Position numbers and translations under genes: made by a program. 64,000 nt of DNA from Balanoglossus misakiensis (lineage: Eukaryota; Hemichordata). The DNA is taken from contig CM082582.2 of NCBI GenBank assembly GCA_040954595.2, forward strand, positions 5,580,001-5,644,000. The letters are read 5' to 3'. Positions within the stretch are counted from its first letter, which is position 1. The number at the start of each line of letters is the position of its first letter. The notes below the pieces were generated by a model. The model had not been told where the DNA came from. It saw nothing but the letters and a program-made list of their open reading frames with translations, and did not search any database. Positions 1-16,464 of the stretch are shown piece by piece.

Positions 1-5630
<5,630 letters not shown>

Positions 5631-7025
5631 CTGACAGAGATGGAAATGGAATTCATTCATATATTCATCAATTCTATCACCAAATACTAGTAGTGTAAGT
5701 CATCACAGTATGAAAGAAAATATTACGATTGGATCTACATGTATTAGTCATGTACCATTCTCGTGGGCGCTGTGCCACGCGTATACATGCATGCCACGCT
5801 ATACACGCGCTCTCACCCACGTTTCGCTTTCTCCAGATCCCAACGAGTAGAACAGCATACATGTAAAACAGAAAATCGAAGTAAAATAACCGATATAAAG
5901 TCAAAATTCGGAGACTTTGTCCCCTTGAAGTTCGTTCGTACTTTGCTCAGAAATCATCTCAAATGCCTATACTGTTACAATACAGACACACGGCGAAAGG
6001 GGTGATAACATAACAGCGTCTCCGCTCTTGTTTTAACACGATCTTCGGGGCGTAATGTTGCAGCCCTCGTCCTTCACACCCCATCTACAGTCCCCGCGTC
6101 CCTTTGTGATAGACATGACTCTAACCTCCCTCCCCGAAATGACGCCTCGTTTGAGCGCCGGAACTCTTTTTCAAAACGCACACGTAACAAAGACCTGTGG
6201 AATCCTTTGTTGTCAATTCATTCCCACGGTCACAATGTCTGGGCTCGTCCCCTCTCATTGCATTTGCAGGTCCCTGGTGTGTTGTTGGGTGGTGAAACGC
6301 GCGGTGCCACCTTAGCTCCCTAGCAGTCTTGCTATTGTTCTGGTAGTTCCCGCGCAAAAGTATGGCGCGGGATCTTCGTCTTTGTCTAAAAGCATAGAGA
6401 TTAACTTGATAACGATGCCAATGGACAACAACTGGTCTTCACCATGATTTAAAACATCCAATATCAGCAAGAGTACTATTGAATGCGAAAACTGCCCTTC
6501 GTCACCAGGAGATGCCCCCCCCCCCCGAGGATTGACTGTCCGCAATTCCAATTCAGTAAAATACAGAATATTCGGGAAATGGTCACTTTCTTCTGCCTAG
6601 AGTTCGCTGGTTTGGTGGGATCGAATCCCATTGAAAATTTTCAAATGTACATCAAATAAATACAACCTGTATATCGTATCATATCATATCGTCCCTGAAT
6701 TGAACCACCTGTTGCCAAATGCTCTATTCGGGGGGGGGGGGGGGGGCAAACCCCTTCCGAAATCCCCTTCAATTAAATAACAAATATTCGAATTCGTACG
6801 ATGTACACAGCCCGAATAAGAGACATGGACGAGATTTGAACCTTGGAATGACAGGCACACACAAAGAAAAGACATCGACGATATTGTCTTTGCTAATTAA
6901 AAGAATGTGCAAATTCACGCCCGAATAAAGATGTGTGAATGCGTGCCTTCTTAGGGACGAGCTCATGATGTTTGCGTATTTTGTCGGCGGAGGCGCAGTT
7001 GCGTTCTGAATTTTCTGCAACGACC

Positions 7026-7048
7026 AATGGAGGTGTGGTACCTCCATT
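7026..7048. repeat. Small TGGAGGT palindrome
   Basis: AATGGAGGT is followed after 5 nt by ACCTCCATT, giving a perfect 9-bp stem. Similar palindromes with the same core occur at 31544-31581 and 46724-46749. Confidence 0.6.
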
Positions 7049-7742
7049 TATGAACGAACCAATCGCACACCAAAAAATAGCAAAAGCATAGACTAAGTGC
7101 TGTAAGGCTCGTGGCGAAAAAAAGTTACATGTACGTTACGAAAAGTGTGGCGAAAACCGTGCAATCACTGTGATTTTCGCTAGCCACAATTGAAAATGAA
7201 GATACGCAGAATGTACATAAAATGTCAGGAATGAGCATCTTCTTTCGCCGGGGATTGGTTGGTCGTTTTAAAAGAGTTAGATTCATTTGGACAATCCATT
7301 TCTGAACTTGGGCATTGTGCACTGATGTTATGTGGTATGGAATAGACTGCTTGTCCTAGCAGTAGGCTAAGTGTTACAATCCGGAAAGAGAGAAAGCGAT
7401 TTTCCCGCCTGTGATGAGAACGAAACCACTCTGCCGGTTCAATCACCTGCGATGGATGGCCATCTCCCCTTATCCCATCATCAATAACTGCACAAGAAAA
7501 GCGATGACTAACACACGCTTGCACCGGCAAAATCCAATGAAGCTGTAAAGTGTCTCCCTTTCAATAATCCACGGTTGATGTTTAAACGCGTCCATTGCTC
7601 ATTCGCGTCACAAATCTGATCACTGGTTTGATTACTTCGGTGACGTGATAGAATCAAATGCCATTGGTACAGTATACGTGTAATGTTATTATAAAAACAC
7701 TAGACTGTTCAATTTGTGTTTAAAAAGGGGGGGGGGGGTTGA

Positions 7743-7880
7743 CAAATCTGATTCAAATCAGATCTTGGGTACGGCTACGTATTTTACTTAAAATACGCGG
7801 TACTGTGGGGCGACAGAATTAGAGAATACCGCGCAGGTAAAAGACGTCGCCGTACCCTACATCTGATTGGAATCAGATTG
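7743..7880. mobile_element. Palindromic MITE-like element, copy 1
   Basis: The ends are inverted repeats of about 38 bp. The left end reads AATCTGATTCAAATCAGAT and continues into GGGTACGGCTACGT. The reverse complement of the right end reads AATCTGATTCCAATCAGAT and continues into GGGTACGGCGACGT. Each arm is itself partly palindromic (AATCTGATT/AATCAGATT). A shorter relative with the same ends lies at 36234-36329. There is no internal ORF. The superfamily is not assigned. Confidence 0.7.
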
Positions 7881-9685
7881 CAGGTTGAATTGACTGTGCG
7901 ATTTTCACTCCTTTCAAAATGTCACAGTTCACGTGCTTTGAAGGTTAATCGATCAATGTTTTACTATTTAATCGGTGCATGGTTAGAAATTATTGTACAA
8001 ACATTACAACCATCGTGCAAATTGCCAAGAAATGAGGCAATCGTAGTTAATGACAGGACAACGTTTAGACTCAAAATCTCTATTTAATTATTCGACTGTG
8101 ATACGGGCGTAATGGAAAAGGTAAGCACGCACGCCCATTTCACATCGTCCAATGAAACATTCACCAAATACTTCATGCTGTCGAGTGCCAGTCAAGATAC
8201 CTCGTGACGATCGGATATGATGCAATTGAATTGCCATGGTAACGTTCAGTAGGCAGTGGGTGAAAGGTTGTGCGCGTCAAAAAATCAAATGTAATGTTTA
8301 CCAGATATATTTTATCTGGTAATCTCGTCGAGAGTTCAATTGACACGAGAGTATAATAAGAAATACGAGACAAACCGCCACGTTAGGGGAAACCAAACCA
8401 AGTAATACGCCACTTGATCAGTTACACATGGGGACATTTTCGTCTATGTAAAAGTTAACGAAAATCAATGAAAATACACACGTGGAAACTATGCATAGTA
8501 TATTTGTCATTTCAGTTTAACCACATTGTTCTTATACGAAGCAATATTCTGGTTTGAAGTGTAATTTGATGTAAATGTGTACTCGCCAATATTTTGCCCA
8601 GCAATAATTGCCATCTCTTGCTTCTATAAGATTCCGGATGTTGGATAGACAATGACAATATATAAGCCTTGACGATTGCAAACCCGTTTGCACTTCAAGA
8701 CTCGTCTTGTTCATATTGTTTGCTGAACCACCCTTGGGTTGAAACGAGTGATTTGTCACTTTTTTCTAGATCACTTTGCAAATATTCGCCTTTCAATTGT
8801 TATCGTGTAACAGGTACGTACGTATTAGCTTTCTGGTCTGTGTGAAGGGCAACCAAAAGGGCGCCCTCAACTACAATTATTCTACAAAGTTTTTGGTTCA
8901 TAATTGAACAATTGAAAGAATCCCCAATTTGTGTAACGACATGTCCGTTTCCCGTTGTGTGTAGTTGTCAAGTCAACTAGAACATTAAGTATCATTTCTG
9001 AGAAATGGTTGAATTTTATATGATTATCGGCGAAAGATGGATAATTGCCACTAAACGGTAGAAATGGTCAAGGGCACCGGCGTCGGTATCCAACATCGTT
9101 GACCTAAATATTCTGATAGTCGCAATGGTGTTCTCTAATACAAATAACCGGTTCAGCCACTGAAGGACAAATACAAACCGATCAATCAACAGTCCAGAAG
9201 TTGCGTGTCAACTTATGCATCGATATTTCACGTTTTCACCTGTCCTCCCTCGTGTCCGAACTATATTCGTCGTTTCTATGCTGTGCTAAGGCGACTTTTT
9301 ACTGTAACAGTTCTGCATCGATTCTGATGCGATTACTTCACTTTTCAACATGTCCCTGTTCGGTGATAATTACAGTAAATTTTGCAGTTAAATGATAATC
9401 TAAAGAACGTCGTGATATTAGCATTTTGACATGTTTACCTATTACTTATATATTACTGTCAGAATTGGCAAATGTTCCCTACTTCTCTGCATAGAAATAT
9501 AAACAGTGGGCTACGCGGTTACATGGTCGGTAGAGGGCTCTATCAAACGTTCCCATGTACTTCGCCCTCAAATGCGCCCTCTTCCTAGCCTATTTATGTA
9601 GACTTTTCTTTTTATAGTTTGCGCACCCATTGCAGTACTTGACAATGACGCCCGGTCGAGTTCACACAAACAATCAAACAGCCAG

Positions 9686-9734
9686 TCAAACAAACAAACA
9701 AACAAACAAACAAACAAACAAACAAATAAATAAA
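9686..9734. repeat. (CAAA)n / (AAAT)n microsatellite
   Basis: A simple repeat of CAAA units passes into AAAT. It sits about 300 bp downstream of the stop codon of the minus-strand FOXRED2-like gene. Confidence 0.95.
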
Positions 9735-10030
9735 TCCCATTTCAGAACTTTTATTACTGAATCAGGGTGTTTTACAAATAATAATAGTCAGAAAGAAAAC
9801 CAATTTCTGGTGTATATTTTGATGACCGTTCAGATTGATACCGGTTAGCGAAGTCATCATCGGCTCAACAAAATTGTAGAACTTCATTTTGACTTCAGTA
9901 AATAAATTAGTACTGCTTATACAAAGGAAGAGAAAACTACTACAAAACTTCACAAATTAAAAATTCGCCAAAAGTTTCCTTCGCGTGTATATTATTCATC
10001 CCACCAACAAAAATGCAATATCCGGTTTGA

Positions 10031-13000
10031 TCATTCCACTAAACCGAGTCTACATTCCGATTTCACCATCTTGCCGGCCAGTTCCACTTTGCGTTTGTCT
10101 TCGATCTCTTCTGGAGTCCAAGGTCTGTAATTCTTCTCCCATTCTTCCTGTGGGAAGAGTCTCTCGAAGTGGTCGCCACGCCCAAGGCCGATCTGGTGGT
10201 GGAAAGAACAGAAGAACGCCAAAATTAATGTGTGCACATGTACAAACTGACAACTGTACCGTCTTTTTTATTTTTGTCAAGATGTGTGAAAATAGCACAG
10301 TCCATTGTGAAGCGCAAGGTGGATATTCATTATGAACATACCTGTCTATGTAGTAGATTCTTGAGTTTATTGGTGAACCTGTCCGGATTGTTGTCGCCAA
10401 CAAAGATCCCCTTGTCTGCTCTGACCACCAACGAACCGCCCAGGTGAAGTCGTTCTTGGAGGACGCCGCGTTTGTACGAGGAGTAGACCCCCTGGGGGAA
10501 GGCTGTACATTTGCAGTCACGTGGGTTCATGTCACCTGGTTTGAAGAATTCTGTCACGCTCATTTTAGGAAAGCTGAGAAGAGAAACAAAAATTATGGTG
10601 GTCATTTGTCTGTAGACGTAGACACATGGCAATAGAATTGCTCCTCAAAAACGGTGTACATTGTCTTGTATTTTGAAGGGAAGCGAAAGAAAATTGACCG
10701 TTTGTAAACTTCTGCACCCTGAAACGATCGAGGCCTCTCCTAACACTGTGTCGATATTCTTTGTTATCAGAACTTTCGTTTTATCAGTCAACTGCAATAT
10801 TCAGGATCAATAAACTTACCTATGGTGATTATCTTCTATGGTAACAATGAAGACGTTCTCTTGACTCATGAAATAATCATTCTTCAAAACCCATTCCTGG
10901 GGTAGCTCATAATAATATTCCGCTGTTCCGACCATCTTTTCTTCACCCTCTGAAAAAATAGAGCATTTCGATACAAGTTTAGTTCAGATACATGTAGTTT
11001 TCTGTCTGGGAGGGTCGGTCAATATGTAAAGTGAAAAGAAGCCGTGTCTTTCGATCAGATCAATTGTTACTTGGATGTATAAGATCGCACAATATGTGGT
11101 CAAACGTAACAGCTGCGCTGATTGGCGGAAACGATATGTCCGCTTTATTACTTACTTGCTGTGTCGCCTGCTTCTGGTTTGAGAACCATGACGTCACACA
11201 GGTAGCCCTGTCCCATCTGGTATAAAGCGGATGTTGTGCTCACACGTTCTGAAAATAAAATGACGCAATGAAGAGTACACCGTCAAACCGAGAGAAGGAA
11301 ACGTGATACATGGAGAATGAAACTGCGAAAAATGAATCAAGGTTTAACTGAGACGACAGATGTTTGTGGTAAAAAGTCGCCGGCCACTTGACCACGATCG
11401 CTTTCGTAGATTCTAGACAAACCGCTTCAGATGCCATGGGCTTTGTGGCCAATGAAGAAAAATGTAAGGTTCAGTAAATTTTGTCTCCCAGGGTTGGAGG
11501 TAAGAACGTACCAATCATGAACTTGGAAAGCTCTCCAGCGTCGAGCGATAGGAAAATCTTCTTCGGCAGGTCATCGTCATCGTAGCGGGCGCCAAGCATG
11601 TTTGTCAGGGTCTTGACGTTGTATCGGAAGCCGTGGATGAAACCAGAGGCGGCTCTTCGATCACGTGACTGCATAACTGTGCCGATGAAGTAGAGATCGG
11701 GAACGGTCGACTGCCAGTGTTCGTCGAGGACGACGTATCGACCGTCGGTGTGGGTTTCTAGCAGAGATGGAGATCAATAATTACAATCAATGTGTGTTTC
11801 AATCAAAGGTTTTATCACATGACGAGAATGGATTGATGGGGAAATGGCGTGTTTAATTTAATGAGTGAAAATTACTAGTAATTTCTGGAAAGTAAAGCGT
11901 CTTTCTCAGCCAAGTATTGCACATTATCCTCTCTGGAAACGATACATATTTTTTATGAATGTCTGATTTTAACGTATCTGTTCTCCACAACAAGTAAACT
12001 ATCAACATGCAATGGTCACGGCGCCACCAATCGGCGATGTGAGACTGGCTTACCTGGCTTACAAGTTTCGTCAAACATGTCAATGTTGATGAACTTCCAT
12101 CCTGTCGCCAGAATGACTTTGTCGTAGCCCTTGCTGGTGAAAGTTGCGGTGCCTGGTGGGTCCCAGTGGGGCAATTCCATCTCGAAGGTCTGAGTGATTG
12201 TACCGTCTTCCTCCCTGACGAACTTCTTGGTGTCGCACTGGCGGAGAGCGTGGAGCGATTTCAGATGGTACATGTCGAGGACGTTGTTGTTGACGGCTCT
12301 CAGATGACCCACGAAGTGAGTGTCCCACGCCAACTTGACGGGTGTGCGCGTGCACATGTGAATTATTGCAGCACTGCCTGCTAAGTAATCTGAACACTGC
12401 AAGTTGAGAGCATAAAATATGTTTTAGTTGAATGATTTTAAAAAATTCTGGTAGGAAATCGTATGCTTCATTAGCATGGTACAGTTTCCGAGGCAAAGTA
12501 ACTGATTTATTAAAGGCCGTTTTTTTTTTATACAAAACTTACCTCAAAGGCGCTGTTTCCTCCTCCAAGAATCAAAACCTTCTTGTTTTCATACTCCTTC
12601 AAATCCAGACTATGTTCTTGATAGGTGTCCGCCACCTCGATGCCTTCAATATCCGGGACATTGGGCAGGGCTGGACCGGTGCCAACAATCAGAACTTTAC
12701 AGGTGAATATTTTCCCGTTCTGGTCGGTGATGGTGAAACGTGACGGGTGTCTTCTGTCCTGGACGGCTTCTCTGTTGACCTTGACTATGTTTGTGTTGAG
12801 ACGCACCTTCAGATCGAACTTCTTGGCAAAGTCGCGTAAATAACTGAAAATGACAGGACCACCCCATGAATTATATTACACCGGTATTCGTCATCATCTG
12901 ATGCAAAACACGGAGAGTGTAAATCTTTGAGAAAATAAGTTGTTGCATTGTGCAATCTGTGGGCCATGGATATTTTGTTACCAACATTATAAATATATTC

Positions 13001-13499
13001 AACAATATGATTATCATTTTAGATTTCTTGACAAAGGAAAAAAAACTTACTCGACTAAAAGGCCTGCATCCGGGAACAGATCGTCTGAATAATCACAGAA
13101 AGAGATGTCGTCTTCGTCACAGACCAGAGAATTCCAATCATGGCGGAGATTGAATTCTCTCTCCTTGAAGTAGTTGTGTTTCTTGTTGATGGAGATCAGA
13201 GTGCGATGACGCGGATACGTCTGGTAGAAGGAACCAACGCTGTCGTTCTTCTCCAGGACGATGTAATCTTTTCCCGCCTTCTCCATGCAGTAGGCCATCT
13301 GGACACCGGCGGGGCCCGCCCCGATGACGATGTATTCGTAATCTGAAAACAAAAATGCAGAAAAGTTGAAGAAAACTAAATCGGAGCTATAGTACATGTA
13401 CCGCAGCTAGCTTGAACCAAAGTCGACTTGGACGGTTACTGGCATACTTTTTGAGGCGAAAACTATTTGAAAGAAACCCATCTTACCTGTTTTCTCCAT
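10031..13499 (-). CDS. FOXRED2-like: FOXRED2-like FAD-dependent oxidoreductase (minus copy)
   Basis: Nine coding exons, in transcript order: 13499-13487, 13342-13051, 12843-12543, 12396-12054, 11757-11512, 11248-11156, 10949-10820, 10573-10342, 10192-10031. They total 1812 nt, or 603 aa plus stop, with GT-AG junctions and unbroken phase. The protein starts MEKTDYEYIV. An FAD-binding GAGPAG lies at residues 12-17, a second nucleotide-binding GGGNSAFE at 195-202, and ATGW at 299-302. These are hallmarks of FMO/FOXRED2-type flavoproteins, and PRH..LISINK and F.LRHDWNSL match the FOXRED2 family. Human FOXRED2 (ERFAD) is an ER-lumen flavoprotein involved in ER-associated degradation. This protein shows no signal peptide, and its C-terminus (CRLGLVE) is not an ER-retrieval signal, so a cytosolic site is inferred. 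A TTTATT at 9750-9755 (minus AATAAA) is a possible polyadenylation signal. The substrate is unknown. Confidence 0.9.
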
Positions 13500-13712
13500 A
13501 TTTCGCTTCTTCTATGGCAGATGTCAGAAGACAGCAAATAATCTGTGAAGAAAAATATGTGAATAACTTCAAATTCGATTCGAGTTGGTGGCAATATCAA
13601 GACAGTCGTGCGTGAGATTTTTTGGTACAGTTCTGTTCTAGTGGCACAGAAAGCCTCGCTCGTCTGTCTTTGGCTCCAAGCGCATAACTGCATATGTCGG
13701 ACTGGTACTCAC

Positions 13713-13801
13713 CCGTCGATGCTGAACAATATGAACGTGTTGCTGAGTACAGACGGTCACAATAAATGCACCAGATTGACCAAACGAACCCATTATTTAT
13801 A
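13713..13801 (-). promoter_or_regulatory. TATA promoter and noncoding first exon of the minus FOXRED2-like gene
   Basis: On the minus strand a TATAAATA box (13801-13794) is followed about 30 nt later by a plausible start near 13765. The noncoding exon ends in a strong donor, ACGG|GTGAGT, at 13713. The matching acceptor, GCCATAG, lies just before AAGAAGCGAAATATGG, which contains the start codon. The deduced leader has no upstream ATG, which supports the short N-terminus. The transcription start is inferred from spacing only. Confidence 0.6.
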
Positions 13802-16023
13802 ACCAAAGCCAAAAAGTCACATTTACATAATTTGTGTTTTTTTGCAAACAGAACTTCGTGGAGATAATCCGTCGTCAGGTAACTTGACGGACGATTAACA
13901 ACTGCCAATAAACAAGGATTTCTTCTGATAGCGTCAATCACACCCCCTTCTAAAGCATATTTGTCTTAGAAAGTCACATTTTGGTACATCCCCCGACATC
14001 TACCAAAAGTTGCATCTGCATTAATGTTTCTGCTGATGGTTTTAGTCAGGCCTGATATGATCTGGCCATGACCGGTCTGGGAATGAATAAAAGAATGATA
14101 ATTGGCGGAATGCACGGATACAAATTTATTTTTTTGTCTGTTGATATATCAATCATACGCCGGCAACTTGCCCGTGTACACAGACAACGGAGAAGTAGGA
14201 GGGTGGAGTACCGAGAGTGTACTTCTCGGCCGGGGAATGGAGGCATGACCGGGACAATATAAAAGCCCGGTTCTCTTGTGCGGAGGGACCGTGATCAAAG
14301 CTTCGCGGGAGGTTTTGACACCTTTTCTTGGCGTGTTGTGGCACTCAGCCGCACCTGGCCAGCTTCCTGTGTCTTCGATAAACGTGCATGTACACGCGTA
14401 GGGCTTCCTTGATGACGAAGCCTCAAAGGGCGACGTTTCTTGTCCACGTGTTGCGGGGAACGTATACAATAGCTTCCACAACACTTCTTACAGTGAGTTT
14501 CATCGAAATATGCCGATGTAATAATCAAAAGTCTGATATAAGTTTTAAAAAACTGCAGAGTAGTTGTACGTAGTGATCAGAAGTCGAAATACTGGTAGTT
14601 TGATAACAAGGTCATAAGGTTTGTGGTTGCATAAGCCGGCAAACTCCACGTGTAGTTGGCAGGTATTCTCTGTCGGTCACGGACGAGGTGCAAAAAAGAT
14701 GGGTGGAGTGTTGATAGTGACAAGGACGAGGTGCAAATAGAAGTGTTGATGGTGCCTGGGAAATACATGTATCAAAGCACGATCTTCGTGTGTTGATCAA
14801 CGCTTCGCGTGAGGTTTTGTCACCTTCTCTTGGCGTGTTGTGGCACCTGATCCACTTCCTGTGTCTTGAAGAACGTGTGTAGGGCTTCCTTGACGAAGCC
14901 TAGTCCACGCACGTGTTGCGCGGAACACAGAAATCTCTATTCTACAACTATGAGGAAAAAATATATATACTATAATGTACTGTGCTAGTATCCAGAGACG
15001 AAACGTAAAAATAAATTTAGCAACATAAGAAACATGCATCGCTACGCTATCTTTAAAATTTGAAACTTTAGTAAATATCCCCCTCTTCTCCCTGATAAGA
15101 AGTTCATCGATAATTGCAGATGTAAAATACAACCCCTGAGATGTGTATTTTCCATACAAAAAGTGAGTTTTACATTTAATAGGTGCATTCTCATGGCATA
15201 TGCGCATTCTCATAGAATATTCACGTATTGGTCACACGCATGACGCCATTTTCTGTAGGAATGGACGCGCCGTGAAGAATGTGAATGAAGTTTAATTTCA
15301 CCGTAGCTCCTGGACTAGCCCACTAGTCGCTTGGTGTATGGTTTCGTGTGTGTGTATTTCATGTCACTTTTGTGTCTCAGAAACTAATAAGTCGTTCAAT
15401 TTTAATTATTTTATCTTTCACTGCGGTTCAAAGGTTTGCTTTGGCTGGGCTTACTTATCGTCATCACACCAGTCTTCGCGATCACACATTCTGAACACGC
15501 TCACTCCAGTCATGCTTTCGGCCTGTATTAGCAAATATTTCTCAAATGCGCTTTATAATATTCCGACATATTTTCAATAGACTTTGGATCATTCTATGCA
15601 GCTTCGGAATATCCCATGTGATTATAATACAACCAATAGTAATATATTATGCCAGACCTTAACATTTTATTTGTAATTAATAAGGCCCAAACAGTCCGAT
15701 ATAAGTTATTGCATGTGCAGTGATCATAAGGCGACTCACGTTGGGTATTTTTCAGTGTTACACAAAATTTAGAACACTGAATAATGGAGTCAGAAAGGAG
15801 AAACAATGATTTGCAAAACGAAATATCTTTTTTTTTTCAAAATTTCTATTTACAGACTATAGTTCCGTTGACTTTCTCTCAGAAGACCACCGAAGACAAT
15901 TATTTTAAATGTCAAAGTTGAGGCACAACACATACGTCACTTGACGCCTCTGCTAATCCGCCCAGGGTCTCGTCGTCACACTTCTCTGAATGGTGTTGAC
16001 AAAACTTCTCCGACGCGTATGCT
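13802..16023. other. Intergenic region between divergent FOXRED2-like genes
   Basis: No protein-coding exon is seen. A TATAAAAG box at about 14258 has no recognisable gene behind it. A diverged duplicated block (14158-14931) fills part of the interval. The rest is unassigned. Confidence 0.55.
14158..14931. repeat. Diverged direct duplication, about 300 bp per copy
   Basis: The best-matching parts are 14294-14461 and 14795-14926. They share GCTTCGCG.GAGGTTTTG, TTGGCGTGTTGTGGCAC, CTTCCTGTGTCTT and CACGTGTTGCG. Weaker similarity extends upstream to GCCGGCAA at 14159 and 14635. Copy 1 includes the isolated TATAAAAG box at about 14258. It may be a duplicated promoter or transposon-end fragment; nothing coding is visible. 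Confidence 0.65.
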
Positions 16024-16273
16024 GATTGGTTGTACAGGGCCGAAATAAACATTCTATGTGCAGCTCCGCCTATCAGCGGATTTGTAACTTATGAAACCAC
16101 GAAGGTGTGAACTCCGCCCAATCGGGTTCGGACAAGCTCTAACCTCTATATAAAGCTCGACAATTTTTTCATTTTCACTCATCTCTCTTGAGACGCTGAC
16201 TTCGTGCACGTCAGAGGAACTCCCATTTCCGTGTCGCTGAATCTTTCGTTACCGAAGTATTTTTGGAACGTTG
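16024..16273 (+). promoter_or_regulatory. Promoter and noncoding exon 1 of the plus FOXRED2-like gene
   Basis: ATTGG (16024-16028) and CCAAT (16118-16122) precede a TATATAAA box at 16147-16154. Transcription would start near 16177, in a pyrimidine-rich CTC-type initiator. Noncoding exon 1 ends at 16273 with the donor TTG|GTAAGTA. The acceptor TTTCTCAG ends at 16432, 32 nt before the start codon. No ATG is found in the leader. Confidence 0.75.
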
Positions 16274-16464
16274 GTAAGTATTCCCCATATCTTAGCCTGT
16301 CGTTTGCTTGTGGCCTATGTGCATGAAGCAACTACCTTTGGTGTGTGAGAATTGTACTCGTTGAAATTCCGTACTTTATTCTACCCGAGCTAGCACTAAA
16401 CAAAATTATTTGCATTCTATTTTATTTCTCAGGTTTTCCGGTGAATTATAAACATCTCCTGAAA

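Larger units (their letters stand above)
5631..9685. other. Intergenic, no supported gene
   Basis: No coding exon could be supported. The stretch contains C/G homopolymer tracts at 6515-6526, 6730-6746 and 7727-7738, a small palindrome at 7026-7048 and a palindromic MITE-like element at 7743-7880. The rest is featureless to the eye. Confidence 0.55.

Noticed and set aside
6600-6640. Possible tRNA (GGATCGAATCCCA, T-arm-like)
   Set aside because: The B-box is imperfect, and no A-box, anticodon arm or acceptor pairing could be found upstream.
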